NCBI RefSeq assembly: GCF_029910655.1
Contig: NZ_CP123897.1
Location: 1,798,001 to 1,862,000, forward strand
Direction of reading: 5' to 3'
DNA: 64,000 nucleotides
Origin: Methylomonas sp. UP202
Lineage (GTDB): Bacteria; Pseudomonadota; Gammaproteobacteria; Methylococcales; Methylomonadaceae
The translations under genes and the position numbers were made by a program. Under the pieces are notes generated by a model. That model saw nothing but the letters and a program-made list of their open reading frames with translations. It did not search any database and had not been told where the DNA came from. This document shows, in pieces, positions 34,133 to 43,127 of this stretch (the stretch's first letter is position 1; each line of letters starts with the position of its first letter).

Positions 34133-34522
34133 ATGTATGAACTAACCGGCACGGACAAGATTTGGAATCGCGCATGTCAAGGTGGAGGGGAATCTCCTCG
34201 CCCCGGCGACACTGCTTTGGCTGGGTTGCTGCTCTTTCACGGCCCGACCATGAATGGCGGAGTCCTTCACGCAGTCGAATGCCTTTCCGCAGAGCAACTC
34301 GTTGCCGCCCAAGCCGGTTACATGTACTTTGGCTTTGGAGGTATCGCCGACCTTATTGGCGCTGCTCAAAAGGCTATTCGCCAAGGCGATGACTTGGAGC
34401 CTCTTGAGGCTGAGTTCGATCAACGCTATTGGGCTCTGGTTCCAGACGATGGGGTGTTGGTTGAGAGCTTCGAGCGGCGCCAACAGCAACACCCGCTGGA
34501 TTATTCACCGATTGTCGAATAA
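34133..34522 (+). CDS. Integron cassette gene 1, hypothetical (DUF4375-like?)
   Basis: 129 residues, no signal peptide. MNGGVLHAVECLSAEQLVAA and the following Ala/Gly-rich helix resemble DMP19/DUF4375-like proteins, in which an NGG motif is conserved, but the match is weak. It begins 9 bp after the attI core and ends 27 bp before an attC site, without its own promoter, which is the layout of a first cassette. Function unknown. Confidence 0.65.
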   Translation: MYELTGTDKIWNRACQGGGESPRPGDTALAGLLLFHGPTMNGGVLHAVECLSAEQLVAAQAGYMYFGFGGIADLIGAAQKAIRQGDDLEPLEAEFDQRYWALVPDDGVLVESFERRQQQHPLDYSPIVE

Positions 34523-34549
34523 CTAAATGCCCTCGTTTGCTGAAATCAC

Positions 34550-34636
34550 GCCCAACCCGGCGCTCAACCACGCTCCTTTCAGTCGCTGGACGCTGCGCGA
34601 TAAAGCCGCGCAGCGCCGGTTAGCTCTACGTTGGGC
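34550..34636 (+). repeat. attC site after cassette 1
   Basis: R'' core GCCCAAC (34550-34556) and R' core GTTGGGC (34630-34636) are perfect complements. The 87-bp interval forms an imperfect hairpin (GCGCTGCGCGATAAAGCCGC region), with GGTTAGCTC near the right end as in typical attC L' boxes. Confidence 0.85.
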
Positions 34637-34642
34637 CGCAAA

Positions 34643-35035
34643 ATGAAAGCTGCGTTTTTAGCCTTAATGTTCTTGTTGGGTTGTTTTTGCAGCGCTACTT
34701 ACGCTGCAGAGCCACAATTTATATCGATGGTTTCACTCGTGGCTGATCCGCAACGATATGACGGTCAATTTGTTCGCGTCATTGCATTTTTGCACCTAGA
34801 ATTTGAAGGTAACGCCCTTTACCTTCATAAAGAGGATTACGAACGGGCTATTCTTCCAAATGGTGTTTGGATTTCACTTACTGATCAGCAAAAGATGAAA
34901 GCAAAAAAAATCAGCAATAGTTACGTAATTGTTGAAGGTTTGTTCAATTCCAAAATGAAAGGACATATGGATATGTGGTCTGGTTCTCTGCAAGAAATCA
35001 GCAGGATTGAGAAATGGCAAAATTATCGCAAATAA
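34643..35035 (+). CDS. Integron cassette gene 2, secreted hypothetical protein
   Basis: 130 residues from the ATG at 34643. It has a signal peptide (MKAAFLALMFLLGCFCSATY, cleavage near AAEP); a Cys in GCFC could make it a lipoprotein. The mature part (FISMVSLVADPQRYDGQFVR, then VEGLFNSKMKGHMD) resembles small OB-fold-like periplasmic proteins of unknown role. Its start lies 6 bp after the attC R' core, and it is AT-richer than flanking chromosome. Confidence 0.7.
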   Translation: MKAAFLALMFLLGCFCSATYAAEPQFISMVSLVADPQRYDGQFVRVIAFLHLEFEGNALYLHKEDYERAILPNGVWISLTDQQKMKAKKISNSYVIVEGLFNSKMKGHMDMWSGSLQEISRIEKWQNYRK

Positions 35036-35048
35036 GGAGCACATTCCT

Positions 35049-35117
35049 GCCCAACCAGTCATTCCAGCCGACCGCTTTCCGCTACGCTCCAAGCGTCGGC
35101 TGAATTCTAAGTTAGAT
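35049..35117 (+). repeat. attC site after cassette 2
   Basis: R'' GCCCAAC (35049-35055) and R' GTTAGAT (35111-35117), 69 bp. The stem pairs AGCCGACCGCTT-like with AAGCGTCGGCT around CCGCTACGCTC. Confidence 0.8.
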
Positions 35118-35124
35118 TGCTCAT

Positions 35125-35688
35125 ATGAAAATCCGATTTGTGTCTTGTATATTGGGAATCATGATGGTCTCGTTATATTCCGGTGCTAATGCAGCACCAG
35201 TTATTTCAGATCCATTAGAACTAGAATCATCACGTGATTTCAGCTGTGGCCCAGACAAGGCTCATGTTGAAATTTTTAGCGGTGACCCAGTAGCCATGTT
35301 TGACGCCAAAAGAGTTGTAGTAACATTTTTAGCGTACACAGGGGAAGAGTCAAAACTTACTTTTCTAACCGGAAGTTTTGGCATTCACTGTCCCAAACAC
35401 CCTCTAGGCTGGAAAGGTTTTTTTGTTTTTCAAACTGCCTGCCCTGCCAAAGATTTTGCAACTGACCCATCGCCCTCATGCGATGAAAAAAATAATTATG
35501 GGGTAGTCTTTCATGCTGAGGTTTTATTGGTGCCACATTGGCGCAATGGCAAGCTTGCAGCAGAACTATTCAATGTAAATCCAAAAATTAAAACGCCCTT
35601 AGAGCCTGCACCAACTTTGTTCAACGTAAATTTGTCAGCGCAATCTAACCCTGCGCTCAAGTGGGACGCGCCAAAGCGCGCCCCTTAG
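35125..35688 (+). CDS. Integron cassette gene 3, secreted hypothetical protein
   Basis: 187 residues with a signal peptide (MKIRFVSCILGIMMVSLYSG, cleavage near ANA). Five Cys in the mature part (SCGPD, HCPKH, ACPAK, SCDEK) suggest disulfides. No family recognised. The C-terminal 15 codons run into the attC site (35643-35701), which is common for cassette genes. AT-rich compared with the chromosome. Confidence 0.7.
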   Translation: MKIRFVSCILGIMMVSLYSGANAAPVISDPLELESSRDFSCGPDKAHVEIFSGDPVAMFDAKRVVVTFLAYTGEESKLTFLTGSFGIHCPKHPLGWKGFFVFQTACPAKDFATDPSPSCDEKNNYGVVFHAEVLLVPHWRNGKLAAELFNVNPKIKTPLEPAPTLFNVNLSAQSNPALKWDAPKRAP

Positions 35689-35701
35689 CTCCACATTATG
35701 C
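35643..35701 (+). repeat. attC site after cassette 3, decayed right core
   Basis: R'' ATCTAAC (35643-35649). The right core reads ATTATGC (35695-35701) instead of GTTRRRY. The stem GGGACGCGCCAAAGCGCGCCCC and the L' box TTAGCTC (35685 area) are intact. Confidence 0.7.
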
Positions 35702-35716
35702 GTTTAAGGAGTTGAT

Positions 35717-36214
35717 GTGCCTAAGAAGGGGACTTTGATATTTTTCTGCGGAAAAATGGGGGCTGGAAAATCCACTTTCTCAAAGAAAATTTCCGCAGAA
35801 CGTAATGCCGTCCTCATTTCCGAGGACGAATGGCTTGAGGCCCTTTATCCAAACCAGATTTCAGCAATCGAAGACTATTTAAAATACTCTGGCCAAATGA
35901 AGCCGTTGGTAAAGTCACACGTGGCAGGCATTCTAAAAGTAGGCACTAATGTAGTCATGGACTTTCCTGCAAATACTCTGAACCAGCGCCAATGGTTCCG
36001 AGACCTGATTTCCGAGGCTGGTTGTCCCCATGAACTCATTTACCTTAAGGCAAGTGACTCACTATGCATCACCCAAATCGCGCAGCGACGCGCCGAACAG
36101 CCATCCCGAGCCACATTTGACACAGAGGAAACATTCCAATTTGTTACAAAGTACTTCCAGGAGCCCCAGCTAAATGAAGGTTTCAATACAACTGTCGTGG
36201 CGAAAGACGCATAA
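35717..36214 (+). CDS. Integron cassette gene 4, P-loop kinase-like ATPase
   Basis: 165 residues. A P-loop GKMGAGKST (12-20) near the N-terminus is followed by LISEDEWLEALYP, a pattern of small kinases such as AAA_33 or chloramphenicol phosphotransferase-like proteins. The RRAEQ segment near residues 120-125 could be the lid. Substrate unknown; the fold is also found in zeta-toxin kinases. The start is GTG (35717), supported by AAGGAG just upstream; an ATG at 35715 is out of frame. It ends inside the next attC site. Confidence 0.8.
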   Translation: MPKKGTLIFFCGKMGAGKSTFSKKISAERNAVLISEDEWLEALYPNQISAIEDYLKYSGQMKPLVKSHVAGILKVGTNVVMDFPANTLNQRQWFRDLISEAGCPHELIYLKASDSLCITQIAQRRAEQPSRATFDTEETFQFVTKYFQEPQLNEGFNTTVVAKDA

Positions 36215-36325
36215 TCAGGCGTTGCAGTGGATGCCCACGCTCCGCCGATTTTGCGCAATGTGCTACGCACATTTTATTGCGCAAAACCGGCTCCGCTCCG
36301 GTCACCACTGAACTTGGCGTTATGC
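36209..36325 (+). repeat. attC site after cassette 4
   Basis: R'' GCATAAT (36209-36215) and R' GTTATGC (36319-36325), 117 bp. The long stem contains TTTTGCGCAATGTG/CACATTTTATTGCGC pairings, and ACTTGGC near the right end. Confidence 0.75.
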
Positions 36326-36337
36326 ATCGGAAGCCAA

Positions 36338-36883
36338 ATGATCGATCACGTGATTTTTGAAAGATTGCGAGACCTTGGCGCTGGGGAGTTTGAGCATTTG
36401 AATGGAACCCTACTCAGTCATCTGATAGGAACCCACGATTTGTTACATCGTTGGGGAGCAAATGAAGTTCTATGCAAGGCGGGTCTCTATCATGCCGTGT
36501 ATGGAACTGATGGCTATGATGGGAAATTACTTGCCCTAAATGAGCGCTTTCAAATACAGAAGTTGGTCGGCTCGGAATCTGAAGAGGTTATTTATATGTA
36601 TTGTGCTTGCGATAGAGACTTCTTCTGGCCCCAGTTCGGGATGGTTAAGAATCCAGTTTTTCGAAACAGATTTTCTTGCGAAGAATATGTGCTAGCGAAT
36701 GATGCGCTCAAGAAATTCTGCGAATTGACAGCTGCCAATGAATTAGAGATTGCTGGCGGAAGCACTCAATTTATTGACCAATATGGGGCTGGCTTACGGT
36801 CTCTTTTTATGCGAATGAAACCCTATTTAAGCAACCCAGCTTACGATTTTTTCATACAGACACTAGGTGAAGCAAATGGATAA
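36338..36883 (+). CDS. Integron cassette gene 5, DUF6817-like protein
   Basis: 181 residues from the ATG at 36338, 12 bp after the attC core; a longer frame from 36227 would run through the attC and is not used. HLNGTLLSHLIGTHDLLHRW and CKAGLYHAVYGTDGYDGKLL fit the DUF6817 family, with conserved His residues that could bind metal. Function unknown. Ends in the next attC site. AT-rich. Confidence 0.75.
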   Translation: MIDHVIFERLRDLGAGEFEHLNGTLLSHLIGTHDLLHRWGANEVLCKAGLYHAVYGTDGYDGKLLALNERFQIQKLVGSESEEVIYMYCACDRDFFWPQFGMVKNPVFRNRFSCEEYVLANDALKKFCELTAANELEIAGGSTQFIDQYGAGLRSLFMRMKPYLSNPAYDFFIQTLGEANG

Positions 36884-36938
36884 CACGTCGCTCAAAGGGA
36901 CGCTCCCCTTAGCTACGCCCCTTAGCTTGGCGTTATAC
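36878..36938 (+). repeat. attC site after cassette 5
   Basis: R' GTTATAC (36932-36938) is clear. The left core is degenerate (GGATAAC, 36878-36884). Between them, CGTCGCTCAAAGGGACGC and AGCTACGCCCCTTAGCT-type stems are visible. Confidence 0.6.
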
Positions 36939-36979
36939 ATCAATAGACATTAGGACTTGAGTTTAGAGAGAACCAAAGA

Positions 36980-37258
36980 ATGAATGCGTACCTGATATTG
37001 GATTTATCAATCAACAATTTTGAGAGCTTTCGAGAATATATCGAAAAAATACCTCTATTTATAAAAAAGCATGGTGGTAGATATATCGTGCAAGGAGTGG
37101 AGCCTGAGGTAATGGAAGGTGACTGGTGCCCTGAACGTGTTGTAATTCTTGAGTTCCCCTCAAAAGAAAACGCAAAGGAATTTTTAGGGGATACTGAGGC
37201 TCAACCGTTATTCTCAATACGACATAAATCTACAACCAGTAAGCTAATCCTAGCGTAA
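36980..37258 (+). CDS. Integron cassette gene 6, DUF1330 protein, 3' end cut by IS66
   Basis: 92 residues. MNAYLILDLSINNFESFREY, GGRYIVQGVEPEVMEGDW and ERVVILEFPSKENAKEFL are the DUF1330 (dimeric alpha+beta barrel) signatures. The stop codon TAA lies inside the terminal repeat of the inserted IS66 element (GTAAGC starting at 37255), so the native C-terminus may differ by a few residues, and the attC of this cassette is lost. Function of DUF1330 is unknown. Confidence 0.8.
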   Translation: MNAYLILDLSINNFESFREYIEKIPLFIKKHGGRYIVQGVEPEVMEGDWCPERVVILEFPSKENAKEFLGDTEAQPLFSIRHKSTTSKLILA

Positions 37259-37300
37259 GCGCTCAGCCGTTCCACATCGCCAGACGTTGCAGGTTATGAT

Positions 37301-37746
37301 TTAATCCAGATCACCGAACGGCAGCAGTTCGTCGATGCGGCTGTTGGGCCAGATGGGGAGTTTTTCCAGGGTGTCTTTTAGCCAGGCGGCCGGATCGAGG
37401 CCATTGAGTTTGGCGGTGCCTAGCAGGGTTTGAATAACGGCGGCCCGTTGTCCGGCGCGTTCGGAACCAGCGAACAGCCAATTCTTTTTACCCAAGGCAA
37501 TGGGGCGAATGCTGTTTTCGACCGGATTATTGTCGATAGGCAGATCGCCGGTTTCGGCGTAACGGCTTAAGGCAACCCAGCGTTTCAGGCTGTAGTCGAT
37601 GGCTTTGGCCGTGGCGGTATTGGGCGCGGTGCGCAATCGGGTCTGCTGTAACCAAGCCTGCAAGTCTGTCAGTAGCGGCAGGCTTTTTTCGGCGCGTAGC
37701 TGTTTGCGCTGGTCAGCTGTCATCTCGCGGCCCTCGGTTTCAATGG
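37301..37746 (-). pseudogene. tnpC of element A, C-terminal part
   Basis: Encodes the last 140 or so residues of the IS66 transposase (EGREMTADQ to the C-terminus DELLPFGDLD). It is split from its N-terminal portion by insertion of element B after TTCAATGG. Nearly identical to the same part of elements B and E. Confidence 0.85.
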
Positions 37747-37792
37747 GTAAGCGCTCAGCCGTTCCACATCGCCAGACGTTGCAGGTTATGAT

Positions 37793-39406
37793 TTAATCCA
37801 GATCACCGAACGGCAGCAGTTCGTCGATGCGGCTGTTGGGCCAGATGGGGAGTTTTTCCAGGGTGTCTTTTAGCCAGGCGGCCGGCTCGAGGCCATTGAG
37901 TTTGGCGGTGCCTAGCAGGGTTTGAATAACGGCGGCTCGTTGACCGGCGCGTTCCGATCCGGCAAACAACCAGTTCTTCTTGCCCAAGGCAATGGGGCGA
38001 ATGCTGTTTTCGACCGGATTATTGTCGATAGGCAGATCGCCGGTTTCGGCGTAACGGCTTAAGGCAACCCAGCGTTTCAGGCTGTAGTCGATGGCTTTGG
38101 CCGTGGCGGTATTGGGCGCGGTGCGCAAACGGGTTTGCTGTAACCAAGCCTGCAAGTCTGTCAGTAGCGGCAGGCTTTTTTCGGCGCGTAGCTGTTTGCG
38201 CTGGTCAGCTGTCATCTCGCGGCCCTCGGTTTCAATGGCGTACAGTTTGGCGATGCGATTCAGTGCTGCTTGTGCGATAGGGCTCTGACTGGTTTGCAAC
38301 AGGTCGAAGAATTTGCGCCGCGCATGCGCCAGGCAGGCCAGTTCGATACACGGCTCTAGCGGGTGTTGCGATGCGGGATGGGCACGGGTCGTAGCAAACA
38401 GGGCTTTATAGCCCGCATAGTCATCCACCAGTAAATGGCCGCGCCAATCGCCCAGGAACTGCTGCACATGCCGGCCGCCACGACCGGCTTGATAATCGAA
38501 GACGATAAGCTTCGGTCCCGGTTGCAGATCATTGCTGCGATAGGCCCACAGATAGGCTTTCTTGGTTTTACCACTGCCGGGATCCAGTTGCGGCACCGGC
38601 GTCTCGTCGGCATGTAAGCTATCCCTTTGCAACAAATGCCAAGCCAAGCGGTCGGCTAAGGGCGCTAAAGCGACACCGAGTCGTCCGACCCAGTCGGCGA
38701 GTGTGGAGCGGGACAGGATCACCCCGTCACGGGCGGCGATTTGTTCCAACCGGTACAGCGGCAAATGATCGAGGTATTTACCGATCAGCACCCAGGTGAG
38801 CAAACCGACGGCAGCCATACCGCCATCGATCACCGCCGGTGGAATCGGTGCTGCGGTGATGGTTTCGCAGGCCCGACAGGCGTATTGCGGACGAATGTGT
38901 CGATGCACAAAGAACTTGGCCGGTTCGACGTCCAGTTGCTCGCTGATGTCTTCGCCGACTTTGACCAGGTCTTTACCGCAGTGGCCACAGGAGCAGGACT
39001 CAGGCTCATGGCGATGCTCAATGCGCGGCAGATGCTCAGGCAACGGTTGGCGACCAGCGCGTGGGCGTTTGGGACGGGCCACGGTATCGCAGGGCTGATC
39101 ATCCCGGAGTTGTTCGACTTCCTCATCAATCGCTGAGATATCGGAATTCCAGGTTTCCTCGAACACATCCCGCTGCAACGGGGCCAGACTTTCGTTCTTG
39201 CGACTGAAGCGGATGCGTTTGTAATACGCCAGCTCATGGGTCAGCGCGCCGATTTTGAGGTCTTTGGCGTGAATCGTGGCGTCTTTGGCTTGGATGACTT
39301 GGGCATCCTGGGCTGCCTGATCCATCAGCGCCTGAAGCAGGGCCGCCACCTCGGTTTTGGCAGTCGGCTCCAGGTTCAATTGGTCGAGTTTGGCCAGCGG
39401 ATTCAT
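37793..39406 (-). CDS. tnpC: IS66 transposase TnpC, element B
   Basis: 537 residues from the ATG at 39406; the frame opens further upstream to 39550 but that part lies in the tnpB-tnpC gap. N-terminal coiled coil (about 10-70), a zinc-ribbon (CSCGHCGKDLV, RPQYACRACET), then the DDE transposase region (HADETPVPQLD, LLVDDYAGYKAL) and the C-terminal IS66 domain (DNNPVENSIRPIALGKKNWL). Complete and probably functional. Confidence 0.95.
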   Translation of the reverse strand: MNPLAKLDQLNLEPTAKTEVAALLQALMDQAAQDAQVIQAKDATIHAKDLKIGALTHELAYYKRIRFSRKNESLAPLQRDVFEETWNSDISAIDEEVEQLRDDQPCDTVARPKRPRAGRQPLPEHLPRIEHRHEPESCSCGHCGKDLVKVGEDISEQLDVEPAKFFVHRHIRPQYACRACETITAAPIPPAVIDGGMAAVGLLTWVLIGKYLDHLPLYRLEQIAARDGVILSRSTLADWVGRLGVALAPLADRLAWHLLQRDSLHADETPVPQLDPGSGKTKKAYLWAYRSNDLQPGPKLIVFDYQAGRGGRHVQQFLGDWRGHLLVDDYAGYKALFATTRAHPASQHPLEPCIELACLAHARRKFFDLLQTSQSPIAQAALNRIAKLYAIETEGREMTADQRKQLRAEKSLPLLTDLQAWLQQTRLRTAPNTATAKAIDYSLKRWVALSRYAETGDLPIDNNPVENSIRPIALGKKNWLFAGSERAGQRAAVIQTLLGTAKLNGLEPAAWLKDTLEKLPIWPNSRIDELLPFGDLD

Positions 39407-39881
39407 GGGTGAATTATACCGCAATGCCCCATCCAATGCCTTGATATTAGGACATTTTAGGACTTTTTTACCGCCGCGTTTTACCTCTGATTCACACCTG
39501 CCAGTCTGCTTGGGGCTGGGCGGATAAGCGTTGCCAATCGACTCCAGCAATTAACCAGTGCCATTGCGCCTGCGTCAGCGCAAACACCGCATCGCCCACC
39601 TTGGGCCAGACAAAACTGCCCTGATGCAAACGGCGCTGGCACAGCCAAACCCCATTGCCATCCCACACCAACAGCCGTAGCCGGTTGCCCGCACGATTAC
39701 GAAAGATAAACGCCGATCCGGCACACGGGGCATGCCCCAGACTCTGTTGAACAATGGCCGACAAGCCATCCAAACCACGCCGCATGTCCACCGGCGCCAC
39801 CGCCAACCAAATCTGCGCGGGATAATCGATCAAGCGTAAGCGGCTAGCCCCACCACATCGTCAACGTGTTGCCGCTATGAT

Positions 39882-41474
39882 TTAATCCATGTTACTGAAC
39901 GGCAGCAATTCGTCGATGCGGCTATTGGGCCAGGTGGGGAGTTTTTCCAGGGTGTCTTTTAGCCAGGCGCTGGGATCGAGGCCGTTGAGCTTGGCAGTGC
40001 CGAGCAAGGTTTGAATGACGGCCGCCCGTTGTCCGGCGCGTTCGGAACCGGCGAACAACCAATTCTTTTTTCCCAAGGCTATGGGGCGGATGCTGTTTTC
40101 GACGGGATTATTGTCGATGGGCAGATCGCCGGTTTCGGCGTAACGCGTCAGAGCTGGCCAGCGTTTCAGGCTGTAATCGATCGCTTTGGCCGTTGCACTG
40201 TTAGGCACGGTATTCAGGCGGATTTGTTGCAACCAGTCATGCAAGATTGTCAGCGCCGGGAGACTTCTTTCGACGCGCAGACGTTGCCGCTCGTCGACTG
40301 CCATATCCCGGCCTTCGGCTTCGATGGCATACAGCTCGGCGATGCGGTTCAGGGCTTCTTGCGCCACAGGGCTCTGACTGGCCTGGAACAGATCGAAGAA
40401 TTTCCGGCGCGCATGCGCCCAACACGCTAGTTCGATACACGGTTCGAGGATGTATTGGGTTTCGGGATGCGCGCGGGTAGCGGCAAACAGGGCTTTATAG
40501 CCCCCATAGTCGTCAACGACGAGCTGACCATGCCAGTCTTGCAAAAGCTGCTGCGCATGCCGGCCACTGCGACCGGCTTGGTAATCGAAGATGATGATCT
40601 TGGGGCCTGGTTGTAAATCGTTGCTGCGATAAGCCCATAGATAGGCTTTCTTGGTTTTACCGTTGCCAGGATCGAGCTGCGGTACCGGCGTTTCATCGGC
40701 ATGTAGACAATCGCGCTGTAGCAGATGCCAGGCTAGTCGATCAGCTAAAGGTTGCAAAGCGACCCCGAGGCGGCCGACCCAATCCGCCAACGTGGAGCGG
40801 GATAAGATCACGCCGTCCCGAGCGGCGATTTGTTCCAGCCGGTAAAGCGGTAAGTGATCGAGGAATTTGCCGATCAGCACCCAGGTCAATAAACCAACCG
40901 CTGCCATGCCGCCGTCGATCACCGCCGGTGGAATCGGCGCGGCCGTGATGGTTTCGCAGGCTCGGCAGGCGTACTGTGGGCGGATGTGCCGATGCACGAA
41001 AAACTTGGCGGGTTCGACGTCCAGTTGTTCGCTGACGTCTTCGCCGATCTTGACCAAGTCTCGCCCGCATTGGCCGCAGCTGCAGGATTCCGGTTCGTGG
41101 CGATGTTCGATGCGCGGCAAATGCTCGGGTAAGGGTTGACGTCCGGCGCGCGGGCGTTTCGGGCGGGCTACCGTTTCACAAGGGCTATCGTCTTGCAGTT
41201 GTTCGACTTCCGCGTCGATGGCCGAGATATCGGTATTCCAGGTTTCCTCGAACACATCGCGTTGCAATGGCGCCAAGGCTTCGCTTTGGGTACTGAAACG
41301 GATGCGCTTGTAGTAGGCCAGTTCGTGCGTCAGCGCAGCGATTTTGAGGTCTTTGGCTTGGATGAGTTTAGCATCCCGTTCCGCCTGTTCGATCAACGAT
41401 TGAATCAGTGCCGCTACCTCGGTTTTGGCAGCCGATTCCAGGTCCAATTGATCGAGTTTAGCGAGCGGATTCAT
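39882..41474 (-). CDS. tnpC: IS66 transposase TnpC, element C
   Basis: 530 residues. Same architecture as the other TnpC: coiled coil, Cys-rich ribbon (CSCGQCGRDLV), HADETPVPQLDPGNG and VVDDYGGYKALF in the DDE core, and DNNPVENSIRP near the end. Diverged at many positions from the B and E copies. Complete. Confidence 0.95.
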   Translation of the reverse strand: MNPLAKLDQLDLESAAKTEVAALIQSLIEQAERDAKLIQAKDLKIAALTHELAYYKRIRFSTQSEALAPLQRDVFEETWNTDISAIDAEVEQLQDDSPCETVARPKRPRAGRQPLPEHLPRIEHRHEPESCSCGQCGRDLVKIGEDVSEQLDVEPAKFFVHRHIRPQYACRACETITAAPIPPAVIDGGMAAVGLLTWVLIGKFLDHLPLYRLEQIAARDGVILSRSTLADWVGRLGVALQPLADRLAWHLLQRDCLHADETPVPQLDPGNGKTKKAYLWAYRSNDLQPGPKIIIFDYQAGRSGRHAQQLLQDWHGQLVVDDYGGYKALFAATRAHPETQYILEPCIELACWAHARRKFFDLFQASQSPVAQEALNRIAELYAIEAEGRDMAVDERQRLRVERSLPALTILHDWLQQIRLNTVPNSATAKAIDYSLKRWPALTRYAETGDLPIDNNPVENSIRPIALGKKNWLFAGSERAGQRAAVIQTLLGTAKLNGLDPSAWLKDTLEKLPTWPNSRIDELLPFSNMD

Positions 41475-41556
41475 GGCAGCTATTATACCGCAATAGCCCT
41501 ATAGGCCTTGATATGACTGGATTGGAGTAGGATTTTAAACGGGTCTTTTCACCACG

Positions 41557-41907
41557 TCAGACCTGCCAATCAGGTTGGCATTTTGCCGATAGCCGTTGCC
41601 AGTCAACGCCAGCAATCAACCATTGCCACTGCACCTGACTGATCGCGAATACCTTGTCATCCGCTTTGGGCCAGACAAAACTGCCCTGATGCAAACGGCG
41701 CTGGCACAACCACACGCCATTGCCATCCCACAGCAACAGCCGCAAGCGGTTGCCAGCTCGGTTACGAAAGATAAAGGCCGATCCGGCGCAAGGCGAATGC
41801 CCCAGGTTCTGCTGAACGACGGCCGACAAGCCATCCAGGCCGCGCCGCATATCGATCGGCTCCACCGCCACCCAAATCTGCGCCGGTGTGTCGATCAAGC
41901 CAGGCAT
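41557..41907 (-). CDS. tnpB: IS66 OrfB (TnpB), element C
   Basis: 116 residues with the typical TPAQIWVAVEPIDMRRGLDG and NRLRLLLWDGNGVWLCQRRL. Required for IS66 transposition. It overlaps tnpA by 13 bp, the usual IS66 coupling. Confidence 0.95.
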   Translation of the reverse strand: MPGLIDTPAQIWVAVEPIDMRRGLDGLSAVVQQNLGHSPCAGSAFIFRNRAGNRLRLLLWDGNGVWLCQRRLHQGSFVWPKADDKVFAISQVQWQWLIAGVDWQRLSAKCQPDWQV

Positions 41908-42182
41908 CGCAACAACTCAGCGACCCAGTTCGCCGACACGGAAGCCGGTAATTCCAAGCGATGACCTTGGGCATGCGTAAAGACAATCGCCGCCGTTGGC
42001 GCAGGCTCAACCTGCACCGGTATCAGTGCAGACGACACTGTCGCTGGTAGTTTTCGATAGTCGCTCAGCCGCGCCGTGAACGTGCGAACGTTAATCTGCT
42101 GCTCAGCGCAATACTCGGCTTGCGATAGACCGCTACGTTGCCATGCTTCAATATGCTGACGCCATTTCGATGTGATCGCCAT
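41895..42182 (-). CDS. tnpA: IS66 OrfA (TnpA), element C
   Basis: 95 residues with the helix-turn-helix start TSKWRQHIEAWQRSGLSQAE. Shorter than the 103-residue copies in B, D and E. The TTCTCCTGATCAAAAAATC region upstream is conserved between elements. Confidence 0.95.
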   Translation of the reverse strand: MAITSKWRQHIEAWQRSGLSQAEYCAEQQINVRTFTARLSDYRKLPATVSSALIPVQVEPAPTAAIVFTHAQGHRLELPASVSANWVAELLRCLA

Positions 42183-42259
42183 TACTTCTCCTGATCAAAA
42201 AATCACAGGATGCCGCAGGTCGAATATTTTTTACATGTGGAACGGATGGTTGCTTACGA

Positions 42260-42571
42260 TCAAGCCAGACATCGTAACAACTCGGCTACCCAGCCCGCCG
42301 ATACTGAAGACGAAATCTCCAGCCTATAACCGTCGACATCGGTCAAGACCATAGCCGCAGCTGCGGGTGTCGCCACAGAAGCAGGCTCAGGCTGTTCAAT
42401 CTGCACCGGCACCAAAGCGACCGGCTCTACCGCAGGCCGTTTGCGATAGTCGCACAGTCTGGCAGTAAATGTCCGTACATTGATGCCTTCCTGCACGCAA
42501 TACTCAACCTGCGACAAACCACTGCCTTGCCATTCTTCAATATGCTGACGCCATTTCGATGTAACGGCCAT
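42260..42571 (-). CDS. tnpA: IS66 OrfA (TnpA), element B
   Basis: 103 residues (TSKWRQHIEEWQGSGLSQVE). Complete: its TGA stop survives inside the GATCAAGC duplication made by element C. Identical to the copies in D, E and the left end of A. Confidence 0.93.
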   Translation of the reverse strand: MAVTSKWRQHIEEWQGSGLSQVEYCVQEGINVRTFTARLCDYRKRPAVEPVALVPVQIEQPEPASVATPAAAAMVLTDVDGYRLEISSSVSAGWVAELLRCLA

Positions 42572-42646
42572 CGCTACTCCTGATCAAAAAATCACAGGAT
42601 GCCTCAGGCTGAATGATCTCAACAGGTGGGCGGGATAGAGCCTTAC

Positions 42647-43052
42647 TTCAATGGCGTACAGTTTGGCGATGCGATTCAGTGCTGCTTGTGCGATAGGGCT
42701 CTGACTGGTTTGCAACAGGTCGAAGAATTTGCGCCGCGCATGCGCCAGGCAGGCCAGTTCGATACACGGCTCTAGCGGGTGTTGCGATGCGGGATGGGCA
42801 CGGGTCGTAGCAAACAGGGCTTTATAGCCCGCATAGTCATCCACCAGTAAATGGCCGCGCCAATCGCCCAGGAACTGCTGCACATGCCGGCCGCCACGAC
42901 CGGCTTGATAATCGAAGACGATAAGCTTCGGTCCCGGTTGCAGATCATTGCTGCGATAGGCCCACAGATAGGCTTTCTTGGTTTTACCACTGCCGGGATC
43001 CAGTTGCGGCACCGGCGTCTCGTCGGCATGTAAGCTATCCCTTTGCAACAAA
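42647..43052 (-). pseudogene. tnpC of element A, middle part
   Basis: Continuation of A's tnpC after element B, covering the DDE core (LQRDSLHADETPVPQLD to IAQAALNRIAKLYAIE). It is cut on the right by element D at 43053, and the N-terminal half of the gene is missing. Confidence 0.85.
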
Positions 43053-43127
43053 GTAAGGCTCTATCCCGCCCACCTGTTGAGATCATTCAGCCTGAGGCAT
43101 CCTGTGATTTTTTGATCAGGAGTAGCG

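Larger units (their letters stand above)
39836..42257 (-). mobile_element. IS66-family element C, complete, inserted in B
   Basis: 2422 bp with tips GTAAGCGGCTAG (39836) and GGTTGCTTAC (ending 42257). It is flanked by perfect 8-bp direct repeats GATCAAGC (39828-39835, 42258-42265). Its three proteins are similar to but clearly diverged from those of A, B, D and E, so this is a second IS66 species. Confidence 0.92.
39492..42272 (-). pseudogene. tnpB: tnpB of element B, interrupted by element C
   Basis: The first five codons (42272-42258, MSGLI) are separated from the rest (39827-39492) by element C plus the duplicated GATCAAGC. Joined, it is the normal 116-residue IS66 OrfB (DYPAQIWLAVAPVDMRRGLD). 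A shortened frame from an internal codon remains open after the insertion. Confidence 0.85.
37747..42646 (-). mobile_element. IS66 element B, inserted in A and carrying C
   Basis: Tips GTAAGCGCTC (37747) and CCTTAC (ending 42646). It is flanked by the 8-bp direct repeat TTCAATGG (37739-37746 and 42647-42654), the target duplication size of IS66. Without element C and its 8-bp duplication it is 2470 bp, exactly the length of element E. Confidence 0.9.

Noticed and set aside
35717-36214. Cassette gene 4 as a zeta-type toxin
   Set aside because: The P-loop fits but no antitoxin accompanies it, and the zeta-specific residues cannot be recognised; left as kinase-like.
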